A DNA stretch of 20,857 nucleotides from CAMAUF01 sp046152925 (GTDB lineage: Bacteria; Chloroflexota; Dehalococcoidia; Tepidiformales; Tepidiformaceae). The notes under the pieces are model-generated. The model made no database searches, was not told the origin of the DNA, and saw only the letters and a program-made list of their open reading frames with translations. Shown here one piece after another: positions 7,361 to 14,098 of the stretch (positions are counted from its first letter, which is position 1; each line of letters starts with the position of its first letter). Location of the stretch: contig JBJXFX010000160.1 in the NCBI GenBank assembly GCA_046152925.1, forward strand, positions 1-20,857, in the 5' to 3' direction. The position numbers and the translations under genes are program-made.

Positions 7361-8674
7361 TTAGATGTCGTACTCGATTGCGAGCTGCATGAGGCCGCGG
7401 ACGCCGCCAACACCAGGAGGCGGCCAAACGGGGCCCTCGTGCGATTCGAGGTCCACGATCCGCGGATTCTTCAACACGTCCATCAGGATCGTGCTCGCGA
7501 TCACGGCCTCTTGACGGGCCATCGCATAGCCGAGGCAGAAGTGGGTCTCCATGCCGAAGCCGAGGTGGCTTGCGACGCCATCCTGCCAGTGGCCGGTGCG
7601 CAGTTCTTTCCCGAAATAGAGGTCGTCGCGAAAGATGTTGAACTCGTCCGGGTCCTTGAAGACGCGCTCGTCGCGGTTGCCGGAGCCGAGGCCGAGCCAA
7701 ACGCTCGCGCCCATCGGGATGACTTTTCCTCCGACCTCGATCTCACGGGTCGTGCGGCGCCGTTGCCAGTGGTTCGAACCGTCGTAGCGCAACATCTCGG
7801 TGAACACGCGGTCCATCAGCTCGGGGTGACGGCGGACCTCGACGTACTGCTCCGGATGGCGGAGGAGGCCCCACCACATCATGTCGATCGCCTTGTGCGT
7901 CGTGTCGCCGCCGCCGACAAGGAGGAGGGCGATGAACGCCTTGATTTGTTCGTCCGACATCCGCGTGCCTTCGAATTCGGCCGTGCAGAACTTGGAAATC
8001 AGGTCGTCGCGCGGGTTGGCGCGCCGGTCGGCGATGACTGGGTCGAGGTAGCGGAAGAGCTCCTCGCGGGCATCGACGCCCATCTTGAAGGCCGCCCGGC
8101 CGTAGCCCATGCCGCCGAAGAGCGTCCCGTAGATGCGTTCGAAATAGTCGTTGTCCTCGACCGGGAGCCCGAGCATCCCGGCGATGACGCGGACGGGGAA
8201 GCGCTGGCTAAACTGGCGGACGAGGTCGACATGGCCGCGTTTGTGCAGGCCGGCGGCGAGGTCCTCGGCAGCTTTGACCGAGAAAGCGTCGATCATGTCG
8301 CGGGCGATGTTCTCGATGCCCGGGAGCCAGGCTTCGAGCTTCTTGCCGGCGAACTCGCCAGCGACGAGGCCGCGCTGTTGACGATGGGCGTCGCTTTCGC
8401 CGAGGTCCAGGATGGTGGGGCCGAGCGGCGTGTCGGAGCCAAACTTGAACTTGCCGCCGATCTCGTAGACACCGCGGGTGACGTTTTCCTTGTCCTTGTA
8501 CAACGACCAGATGTGCTCGTACCGGCTGATGATCCAGCGATTCTGGAAACGGTCGTTATAGACCGGGTCGTACTCGCGGATGCGCTGGTAGAGGGGGAAA
8601 GGGTTGTGGCGGAATTCCTCACCGAGGAACTCGGCCGGCTCAATAATGGAGGGGTCGGCAACCGTTGTGCTCAT
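7361..8674 (-). CDS. Cytochrome P450
   Basis: A soluble bacterial class I P450 of 437 residues. The oxygen-activation helix reads GGGDTT (254-259), the K-helix EMLR (293-296), and the heme loop FGMETHFCLG with axial ligand C380. It would hydroxylate a hydrophobic substrate using electrons from a ferredoxin and reductase; neither is encoded in the window. I chose ATG 8674 (MSTTVADPS) because GAGG precedes it and the upstream extension is arginine-rich and unlike the family. A promoter-like TTGACG-N17-TAGCTT lies upstream, so this gene and the ene-reductase behind it may form their own transcript within the larger ArsR block. Confidence 0.95.
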   Translation of the reverse strand: MSTTVADPSIIEPAEFLGEEFRHNPFPLYQRIREYDPVYNDRFQNRWIISRYEHIWSLYKDKENVTRGVYEIGGKFKFGSDTPLGPTILDLGESDAHRQQRGLVAGEFAGKKLEAWLPGIENIARDMIDAFSVKAAEDLAAGLHKRGHVDLVRQFSQRFPVRVIAGMLGLPVEDNDYFERIYGTLFGGMGYGRAAFKMGVDAREELFRYLDPVIADRRANPRDDLISKFCTAEFEGTRMSDEQIKAFIALLLVGGGDTTHKAIDMMWWGLLRHPEQYVEVRRHPELMDRVFTEMLRYDGSNHWQRRRTTREIEVGGKVIPMGASVWLGLGSGNRDERVFKDPDEFNIFRDDLYFGKELRTGHWQDGVASHLGFGMETHFCLGYAMARQEAVIASTILMDVLKNPRIVDLESHEGPVWPPPGVGGVRGLMQLAIEYDI

Positions 8675-8711
8675 TCGTCGCCCTCGGCCGGTGGTCCCGG
8701 CGGTTAGGCGA

Positions 8712-8740
8712 AAGCTACGAGCGAACGCCGGGCGCGTCAA
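8712..8740 (-). promoter_or_regulatory. Putative promoter of the P450 - ene-reductase pair
   Basis: On the minus strand, TTGACG (8740-8735) and TAGCTT (8717-8712) are exactly 17 bp apart in the 89-bp gap before the P450 start. The -35 box matches 5 of 6 consensus bases. Expected transcription start is near 8705, about 30 bases before the ATG. Confidence 0.55.
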
Positions 8741-8763
8741 CGGGTCGGACGGCGTGGGGACGG

Positions 8764-9177
8764 TTAAAGCGCCCGCATCCGGTTGTTTCGAGGCTTCTCT
8801 TCGACCTCGGCAAGGCCGAGCGCGGCGAGGACCGGCGGGACGTACATACCGAAGCGGCCGCGGTAGCCTTTGCGCAGGCCATACCAGCCACCGGCAGGGT
8901 TCGACTCGGCCCGGCCCCAGGCTTCGACCGTGCCTTCGGCTGCTGGCTTCTGTTCGTCAGCGGCGCCAAGCGCCATCCAGTCACCGTGCGCCTTCAGCAT
9001 CGCGTGGAGGTCTTCGATGCAGCGCAGCTGGTACTTGAGCTGCGTCGTGCCGACCTGACAGACGAGCGCGGGCGGCTCGGACTCGGGGTCGCGATAGACC
9101 GCGTAGGTCGAGCCGCCGCTCGGCGTCGTCAATGTCCAAGGGTCCGACTTCGTGCCAGTGCCAGAGACTGCGCCCAT
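8764..9177 (-). CDS. Small conserved protein of unknown function (DUF6855-like)
   Basis: A 137-residue soluble protein. It contains GTGTKSDPWTLTTPSG near the start, then RCIEDLHAMLKAHGDWMALG, DEQKPAAEGTVEAWGR, and ends with RGRFGMYVPPVLAALGLAEV and RNNRMRAL. I recall this pattern as a conserved family (DUF6855, name from memory and unverified) found near SRPBCC proteins; no function is known to me. The ATG at 9177 has AGGAG 9 bases upstream. It starts 17 bp after the SRPBCC gene, so the two are probably cotranscribed from the operator-controlled promoter near 9630. Confidence 0.75.
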   Translation of the reverse strand: MGAVSGTGTKSDPWTLTTPSGGSTYAVYRDPESEPPALVCQVGTTQLKYQLRCIEDLHAMLKAHGDWMALGAADEQKPAAEGTVEAWGRAESNPAGGWYGLRKGYRGRFGMYVPPVLAALGLAEVEEKPRNNRMRAL

Positions 9178-9194
9178 GGGTCATCGCTCCTGTC

Positions 9195-9617
9195 TTAGGG
9201 TGCTTCCGCTTTGGCCTTGAGGCAGGCCGCGAACTCCTCGAATGCCGGCTGCATGTCGGGGATGGACTTGCCGATGAGGCCCGAGAGCGGGCCGGTGAAT
9301 GCTTCCCGCATGGAGAACTCGACGGCGCCATCGGGAAGGGGCGTGAGCGTATAGACCCGCTCCCCTTTGAAGAGGCCCAGTGGCATCCCACTGCCCCACA
9401 CCATCCGGGATGGGGCGGTGAGTTCCTTCACTTTGACCGGGAACGCCCGGCCGGGACTGAGCTTCACCCAGACGCGGACGGTTTCACCAAGCGCAACGCG
9501 GCCTTCGACCCGGTCGACCGTCGTGTTCCAGGATGGCCAGGCCGGAAGGTCGGTGAGGATATCCCAAACGCTGCCGGCAGACGCTCGGATAACGATTGTT
9601 GTCGCAAAGCTCTTCAC
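9195..9617 (-). CDS. SRPBCC-family (polyketide cyclase-like) protein
   Basis: A 140-residue START/Bet v 1-fold protein with a hydrophobic ligand cavity. The N-terminal IVIRASAGSVWDILTDLPAWPSWNT is the family signature, followed by GETVRVWVKLSPGRAFPVKV and a C-terminal helix IGKSIPDMQPAFEEFAACLKAKAE. It starts at GTG 9617 with no ribosome-binding site. Instead a -10-like TACAAT ends 6 bases before the GTG, so the message is probably leaderless. A palindrome identical in its conserved bases to the one before arsR overlaps that promoter. Ligand and role are unknown; a place in the P450/ene-reductase pathway is an inference from position. Confidence 0.85.
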   Translation of the reverse strand: MKSFATTIVIRASAGSVWDILTDLPAWPSWNTTVDRVEGRVALGETVRVWVKLSPGRAFPVKVKELTAPSRMVWGSGMPLGLFKGERVYTLTPLPDGAVEFSMREAFTGPLSGLIGKSIPDMQPAFEEFAACLKAKAEAP

Positions 9618-9626
9618 GGAGCGATT

Positions 9627-9642
9627 GTAACCATGTGGTTAC
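9627..9642. promoter_or_regulatory. Probable ArsR-type operator 1 (before the SRPBCC-DUF6855 genes)
   Basis: GTAACC-ATGT-GGTTAC, a 16-bp palindrome; the inner bases also pair, giving GTAACCA-TG-TGGTTAC. It overlaps the -10-like TACAAT (minus strand, 9629-9624) of the gene starting at GTG 9617. The same palindrome occurs in front of the arsR gene at 10362-10377. Repressor binding here would block RNA polymerase. Confidence 0.7.
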
Positions 9643-9660
9643 CAAAGGGAAATCGCGGAC

Positions 9661-10077
9661 TCACGAGGTCGCCTCGGCGAGCGCCGCCAGGACCGACTCC
9701 CACGACGCCTCGAATCGGGGAGCGCGCAAATCCCAGAGCTCCTGGCTTCGTGGGGTAGGGCGATGGTCGACGCGGACTCGCGTGCCGTCCCCTTCCTGGG
9801 CGAAGGTGATCGTCGCCTCGGTCGGGTGTTCAGGGCCGGTGCCGGGGTAGAACTCCAGGACGAGCCGCGTCGGCGGCTCCCAGACGAGCACCCGCCCGAG
9901 CGGCACGACCTGTCCACCTCCGGCCTCGCTGAATTCGCCCTCCGAGCTGATCGTGATCGTGCTCGCGGGGTCGGCGGTGTGGCGGCGGCTCGCCGGCCAC
10001 CACTCAGAGGCGCGCTCCGTGAAGACCTCGAAGGCTCGCGCCGGGGGGCAGGGGAGCAGGATGTCGCGCGTGATCAC
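9661..10077 (-). CDS. AHSA1-type SRPBCC protein, partner of ArsR
   Basis: A 138-residue SRPBCC protein of the activator-of-Hsp90-ATPase-1-like group: TRDILLPCPPARAFEVFTERASEWWP at the start, then PLGRVLVWEPPTRLVLEFYPG, EATITFAQEGDGTRVRVDHR, and a terminal helix RFEASWESVLAALAEAT. Starts at GTG 10077, overlapping the arsR stop by 4 bp (GTGA), so it is translationally coupled. ArsR regulators fused or coupled to AHSA1 proteins are a common bacterial arrangement, in which the SRPBCC protein may bind a small hydrophobic molecule. Whether it senses the pathway substrate here is inference. Confidence 0.88.
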   Translation of the reverse strand: MITRDILLPCPPARAFEVFTERASEWWPASRRHTADPASTITISSEGEFSEAGGGQVVPLGRVLVWEPPTRLVLEFYPGTGPEHPTEATITFAQEGDGTRVRVDHRPTPRSQELWDLRAPRFEASWESVLAALAEATS

Positions 10078-10361
10078 TCGGCCACCAGCCGCTCGAGATT
10101 GGCCAGGGACTCATCCCAAAACTGGGCCAGATACGCCTGGGCGGGCTGGAAGCCGGCCCACCGCAACGCGTACACCTTCCGGGCGCCCGAGGGTCGGCCC
10201 TGGACGAGCCCCGCTTCTTCGAGAAGTCGCAGATGGCGAGAGATGGCCGGCCGGCTCACCGGGAACCCCTCTGCGAGCTCCCGGACCGAACGGGGCCGTT
10301 CCCGAAGCCGAACGAGCATCTCGCGGCGGACTTCATTGCCGAGCGCGTCGAGAGCGTGCAT
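10074..10361 (-). CDS. ArsR-family transcriptional regulator
   Basis: A compact 95-residue winged-helix regulator: LGNEVRREMLVRLRERPRSVRELAEGFPVSRPAISRHLRLLEEAGLV is the classic ArsR helix-turn-helix, followed by the wing GRPSGARKVYAL. It has no cysteine at all, so it is not a thiol-type metal sensor; it resembles the organic-ligand ArsR group paired with AHSA1 proteins. The ATG abuts the palindrome GTAACC-N4-GGTTAC, which leaves no room for a ribosome-binding site and implies a leaderless, autorepressed message. A second copy of this palindrome controls the SRPBCC gene downstream, so it probably represses both units. Confidence 0.92.
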   Translation of the reverse strand: MHALDALGNEVRREMLVRLRERPRSVRELAEGFPVSRPAISRHLRLLEEAGLVQGRPSGARKVYALRWAGFQPAQAYLAQFWDESLANLERLVAE

Positions 10362-10377
10362 GTAACCCGTAGGTTAC
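10362..10377. promoter_or_regulatory. Probable ArsR-type operator 2 (autoregulatory, before arsR)
   Basis: GTAACC-CGTA-GGTTAC touches the arsR start codon on the minus strand. Read on that strand it contains TAACCT (10376-10371), a TANNNT -10 candidate 9 bases before the ATG. It also lies about 20 bp upstream of the -35 candidate of the divergent PRISE gene, so it could influence that gene too. Confidence 0.7.
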
Positions 10378-10395
10378 CACAGGGCTGAGACCGCC

Positions 10396-10425
10396 TTGCG
10401 GGCGCACGGACAAGCACCGTAGGCT
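10396..10425 (+). promoter_or_regulatory. Putative promoter of the PRISE-type SDR gene
   Basis: TTGCGG (10396-10401) and TAGGCT (10420-10425) are 18 bp apart, followed by GGAGG at 10436-10440 and ATG at 10446. The same TAGGCT hexamer is the best -10 candidate upstream of the Rieske oxygenase gene. Match to consensus is modest. Confidence 0.4.
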
Positions 10426-10445
10426 CCCCTCGAACGGAGGTGGGC

Positions 10446-11552
10446 ATGAAACGGAAGGTCCTCATCGCGGGGGCGTCGGGGCTGGTGGGGCTCGCCGCCG
10501 CCAAGCACTTCGCCTCTCTTCCGGGATGGGAGGTCGCCGGCGTTTCGCGGCGGCGACCGGAGGGCATCTCCGGCGCGGAGTTCATCTCGCTCGACCTGCT
10601 CGACAGCGATGCCTGCGGCGCGGCAATGGCCGATCTCGGCGATGTCACCCACCTGGTGTACGCCGCGCTTCACGAGATCCCCGGCCTGATGCCCGGCTGG
10701 CTCGACGACGAGGTGATCGAAAAGAACGGCGCGATGCTGCGCAACCTCTTCGAGCCCCTTGCCGCATCGGCGCGCGGGCTTCAACACGTCACGCTGCTCC
10801 ACGGGACCAAGGCTTACGGGATCCACCACCCGTCGCTCGGCGTGCGCGGCCTGCGCGTGCCCCTGAAAGAGCGAGACCCACGGCGCCACCACCACAATTT
10901 CTACTGGGTCCAGGAAGAGTACCTTCGCGCGAAGCAGGAGGCTGGCGCGACCTGGGGCTTGACCACCTTCCGGCCGACGGTCATCTACGGCGACGCGACT
11001 GGCGCAAACATGAACCCAGCGCTCCCGATTGGGGCGTACGCCGCGCTCCTCAAGGAGGCCGGCGAGCCGCTGCACTTCCCCGGGAGGAGCCTGGCGACCT
11101 GGGTCCATGAAGCTGTGGACGCCGACCTCGTGGCGCGGGCGATCGCCTGGGCTGCGGAGGAGCCGCGCGCCTGGGGCGAGGCCTACAACTTGACGAACGG
11201 CGACGTGTTCACCTGGTCGCAGGCCTGGGAGGCGGTCGCGGAGGCGATGGAGATGCCCGTCGGCGAGCACCGGCCGATCTCGTTCGTCAACGACCTTCCG
11301 AAGCGGCAGGCCGAGTGGTCGGCGTTGGTGGCGAAGTACGGGCTCCGGGGGCCTAAGGACCTCGTGGAGTTCGCCGGGTACAACTCGCTCGTCTACTGCG
11401 ACGTGATGGTCGGCGCCGAACGGCGCGGGGAGTTTCCGGCGCTGAACAGCACGATCAAGGCGCGCCAACACGGCTTCCACGACTGCATGGACACGGAGGA
11501 CATGTTCCGGACGATCTTCTGGCGGCTGCGCGCGGAGCGCGTGTTGCCGTAG
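10446..11552 (+). CDS. PRISE-type SDR (progesterone 5-beta-reductase / iridoid synthase-like)
   Basis: A 368-residue extended SDR that probably reduces an activated C=C bond (enone) with NAD(P)H, as plant progesterone 5-beta-reductases and iridoid synthases do. Visible signatures: GASGLVG (9-15) for the cofactor, VSRRRP after the second strand (arginines suggest NADPH), LHGTKAYG with K122 at the family's catalytic lysine, and NFYWVQEEYL (151-160) matching the family motif NFYYxxED. The first tyrosine (Y153) is kept; the next is tryptophan. FRPTVIYG and EAYNLTNGDVFTW are further family blocks. ATG 10446 has GGAGG 5 bases upstream; the in-frame GTG at 10440 would sit on that site. It is divergent from arsR and convergent with the next SDR gene (7 bp gap). 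Substrate is unproven. Confidence 0.87.
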   Translation: MKRKVLIAGASGLVGLAAAKHFASLPGWEVAGVSRRRPEGISGAEFISLDLLDSDACGAAMADLGDVTHLVYAALHEIPGLMPGWLDDEVIEKNGAMLRNLFEPLAASARGLQHVTLLHGTKAYGIHHPSLGVRGLRVPLKERDPRRHHHNFYWVQEEYLRAKQEAGATWGLTTFRPTVIYGDATGANMNPALPIGAYAALLKEAGEPLHFPGRSLATWVHEAVDADLVARAIAWAAEEPRAWGEAYNLTNGDVFTWSQAWEAVAEAMEMPVGEHRPISFVNDLPKRQAEWSALVAKYGLRGPKDLVEFAGYNSLVYCDVMVGAERRGEFPALNSTIKARQHGFHDCMDTEDMFRTIFWRLRAERVLP

Positions 11553-11559
11553 GCGGAAG

Positions 11560-12339
11560 CTACAGGTTCGCCGACGTACCGCCGTCGATGTTCACCGCTA
11601 CACCCGTTACGTAGCTCGCCGCGCGGCTCGCGAGGAAGGCGATGACGTTCGCCGCCTCTTCGGCTTCACCGACGCGGCCGAGCGGGACGTTCGCACCCAT
11701 TCGGGCGAGCCCCTCGGCGGCGTCGCCACCAGCGATCCGCGCGGCCGTGCGGCCGATCTGCGCGCTCTTAATCAACCCGATGCAAACGGCGTTCACGCGG
11801 ATGTTGGCTCCAGCCAGGTCCTTGGAGAGCGCCTTCGTAAAGCCGAGGCCGGCGGCGCGGCTGATGCTCGTCGGCATCGAACCGGCGGCCGGGTGTTTCC
11901 CGGCGATCGCCGTGACATTCACGATCGCCCCGCCGCCTGCCGCTCGCATGTGCGGGACGACGAGCCGGCAAGCGCGGATCGCCGCGTGCAGCTTGAGGTC
12001 GAGGTCGTAGACCCAGGACTCATCGGTCACGGACTCGAACGCGCCGGCCGCAGCGGTCCCAGCGTTGTTCACCAAGATGGTGGGCGGCCCGAGCTTGGCG
12101 ACCACGGTGCTGACCATGCCGGCGAGGTCTTCGCCCACGGTCACGTCGACGGGCAAGGCCAAGACCTCGCCGCCGGTGGCCGCGCGGATCTCGGCCGCCG
12201 CGGCCTCCAAGACGTCCGGCCGGCGCGCAACGATGGCGACCCGTGCCCCTTCCCGGGCGAGCGCCTCGGCGGTTGCCCGGCCTATCCCTTCGCTCCCTCC
12301 CGTGATGATCGCAACCTGCCCGTTGAGCCCAAGGTCCAT
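11560..12339 (-). CDS. SDR-family protein with substituted catalytic residues
   Basis: A 259-residue SDR-fold protein with an intact cofactor motif TGGSEGIG (13-20), VARRPDV (arginines suggest NADP) and NNAG (91-94), and a standard C-terminal VNIDGG. All four positions of the usual catalytic tetrad differ. The serine site is A144 in NVTAIAG, the YxxxK motif is T157-SIS-R161, and the helix-4 asparagine site is D114. The remaining fold is well kept (SRAAGLGFTKAL, NIRVNAVCIGLIKS), so this is a divergent subfamily rather than a decayed gene. It may use other residues, or bind without catalysing. ATG 12339 has GGGAGG 8 bases upstream. It follows the PanE-like gene by 61 bp and may share its transcript. 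Confidence 0.88.
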   Translation of the reverse strand: MDLGLNGQVAIITGGSEGIGRATAEALAREGARVAIVARRPDVLEAAAAEIRAATGGEVLALPVDVTVGEDLAGMVSTVVAKLGPPTILVNNAGTAAAGAFESVTDESWVYDLDLKLHAAIRACRLVVPHMRAAGGGAIVNVTAIAGKHPAAGSMPTSISRAAGLGFTKALSKDLAGANIRVNAVCIGLIKSAQIGRTAARIAGGDAAEGLARMGANVPLGRVGEAEEAANVIAFLASRAASYVTGVAVNIDGGTSANL

Positions 12340-12400
12340 CGTTGTCGCCTCCCTCTGCCGCGGGGCATTGTCGGGCGAGCCGGTTCAGGGCGCGACCCGG

Positions 12401-13372
12401 CTACACAGGGGCGCCGGCTGCAACAATCGCCCGGACACAAGTGCACAACGCGTCGAGATAGGGCGCCGCGATGCCCAGGCGCTGCGCCTCGCGGGCGATG
12501 TGCCCGGCGGTCTCTTCGAGCTCGATGCGCCGGCCGGCGGCGACGTCCTGCTGCATCGAGATGCGGATATTCGTCGCGCCCCGCGCCTCGAGGGCTCGTC
12601 CGCGCGCCCGGACGAGCTCCAGGCCTTCCTCGCGGCCGCATTCGAGCAATTCAGCGACGGCCCCGCCCCAGCGGGGGTGCCGGTCGAGCGTCACGCCGTG
12701 TGCAGCCGCCACGGCAGCCGCCTCGATGATGACCTCGCGGTACACGGTCGCCGCGGGGCCGAGGAACATCGTGTGCAACGGCATGCGCGTGATCGTGTTG
12801 AGCGGGGCCGTCCCACATTGGAGGACCTGTTTCGTCCATTCGATAGACTGGACGCGGGGTGTCACGTCGACCCCAAGGCCCGCACGCTCGAACGCCTGTC
12901 CAATGGCGAGGACCCGCGGGCTCATCTCGCCGGTGAACTCGCCGAAGAAGGTCTCGCCCGGGAGCGTGCAGTGGACGACCCCAGGTGCGGTGCGTTCGGC
13001 GCCCACCATCGCCGCGCAGCCGACCACCTTGTCTCGCCCGAAGTGTGCCGCAAGCACGTCGTCCTTGAGCACACCGTTCTGGACCGACGCAACCGCTCCA
13101 AAGCTGGCGGGGTCGATGTCTTTGAGGACTTCCGCGGTGTCGTACGTCTTCGTGGCAAGGATGAGGAGGTCGGCCTCGCCGATTTCCGGCCCAGAGGCTG
13201 CCAGCGCGGGGCGCGCGACGCCGGAGTAGGCGCCCTCCAGCCGGAGGCCGTCGCGTCGGATGGCCTCGATGTGCCCGCCGCGCGTCCGCACGACGACGTC
13301 CTGGCCACTGAGTGCGAGCTTGCCCGCGTAGACGCTGCCAAGCCCGCCACCGCCGACCACTGCGATTCGCAT
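12401..13372 (-). CDS. Ketopantoate reductase-like (PanE/ApbA family) oxidoreductase
   Basis: A 323-residue NADPH-dependent 2-oxoacid reductase family member. N-terminal Rossmann domain with GGGGLGS (7-13), ATKTYDT with K75, and QNG (98-100). The C-terminal helical domain keeps the catalytic lysine (K181 in EWTKQVLQ) and the S272/E284 pair in ISMQQDVAAGRRIELEE. Two asparagines that line the ketopantoate pocket in the E. coli enzyme are replaced by Q185 and A189. It is therefore uncertain whether the substrate is ketopantoate; the setting suggests a different 2-oxo compound. ATG 13372 has a purine-rich GGAGG 5 bases upstream. It lies 44 bp after the pentapeptide-repeat gene. Confidence 0.88.
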   Translation of the reverse strand: MRIAVVGGGGLGSVYAGKLALSGQDVVVRTRGGHIEAIRRDGLRLEGAYSGVARPALAASGPEIGEADLLILATKTYDTAEVLKDIDPASFGAVASVQNGVLKDDVLAAHFGRDKVVGCAAMVGAERTAPGVVHCTLPGETFFGEFTGEMSPRVLAIGQAFERAGLGVDVTPRVQSIEWTKQVLQCGTAPLNTITRMPLHTMFLGPAATVYREVIIEAAAVAAAHGVTLDRHPRWGGAVAELLECGREEGLELVRARGRALEARGATNIRISMQQDVAAGRRIELEETAGHIAREAQRLGIAAPYLDALCTCVRAIVAAGAPV

Positions 13373-13416
13373 GTCCCCCTCCCTCTCCGCTCGGCGACTG
13401 CCGGCCAGCAGGGAGT

Positions 13417-14043
13417 CTACGCCGGCTCGCGCGCCGCGGCCGGGGGCGGGGCGGCATCGTCCTTAGCATCATCGAGGCGTGCTCCGTGGAAGGCGGTCTC
13501 GTAGCGCCGCGCACCGCGTAAGTCCGCGCCCGTGAGGTCTGCCTGCGCGAGCGAGGCGAACGCGAGGCAGGCGCCGCGAAAGTCGGCGAAGCGCGCGTGC
13601 GCTCCGGTCAGCCGGGCCCGCGTCAGGTCCGCGTTGCGAAGGTCGGCGTGGTCAAAGTAAGCGAGGTCGAGGGCCGTGCCCACGAGCTGCGCCTCCCGCA
13701 GCACCGCGTCCATCAAGTTCACGCGCTGCATTTCGGCGAGCGAAAGGAGCGCGGCGGTGAGGTTCGCGCCGCTCAGGTCCGCATGGCCGAGTCTGGCGAA
13801 GCGAAAGTCGGCGTGCGAAAGGTCTGCCATGCGAAGGTTGGCGCCGCGCAGGTCGGCGAACCGGAAATCGGCCCCGTGCAGGCGCGCGTCGGAGAGGTCG
13901 GCCTCGCGGAGGTCCGTGAAGCGAAACGAGGCGCGAACCGCGCGAAGCCCTCGCAGCGCGACGCCGCGGAGGTCACAGCTATCGAACGCCTGGCCGGAGT
14001 GATCGGCCTCCGCGTCCGCCACGAGGTCAACACCATCGACCAT
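13417..14043 (-). CDS. Pentapeptide-repeat protein
   Basis: A 208-residue protein made almost wholly of A(D/N)LXX-type five-residue repeats from about residue 20 to 190, for example LREADLSDARLHGADFRFADL. These build a right-handed quadrilateral beta helix. The C-terminus is a short Ala/Pro-rich tail. Some family members mimic DNA and protect gyrase, but most have no known role and nothing here points to a target. It has neither a signal peptide nor a membrane segment. The ATG at 14043 has GGAGG 8 bases upstream, and the gene is divergent from PAC2 across 55 bp. Confidence 0.93.
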   Translation of the reverse strand: MVDGVDLVADAEADHSGQAFDSCDLRGVALRGLRAVRASFRFTDLREADLSDARLHGADFRFADLRGANLRMADLSHADFRFARLGHADLSGANLTAALLSLAEMQRVNLMDAVLREAQLVGTALDLAYFDHADLRNADLTRARLTGAHARFADFRGACLAFASLAQADLTGADLRGARRYETAFHGARLDDAKDDAAPPPAAAREPA

Positions 14044-14085
14044 TCAGCACCCCTCCAACCTGGCGCGTCTACTGGGCCCTGGGCG

Positions 14086-14091
14086 TAGAAT
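14086..14091 (+). promoter_or_regulatory. -10 box for a leaderless PAC2 message
   Basis: TAGAAT (5 of 6 consensus bases) ends 7 bases before the ATG at 14099, so the expected transcription start falls on the start codon. No ribosome-binding site is present. Its complement reads TATTCT, which could serve the divergent pentapeptide-repeat gene. No clear -35 box is seen. Confidence 0.6.
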
Positions 14092-14098
14092 ACGTTCA

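Noticed and set aside
7352..8707. 451-codon open frame on the plus strand
   Set aside because: Antisense shadow of the P450 gene, whose heme and oxygen-binding motifs are clear on the other strand.
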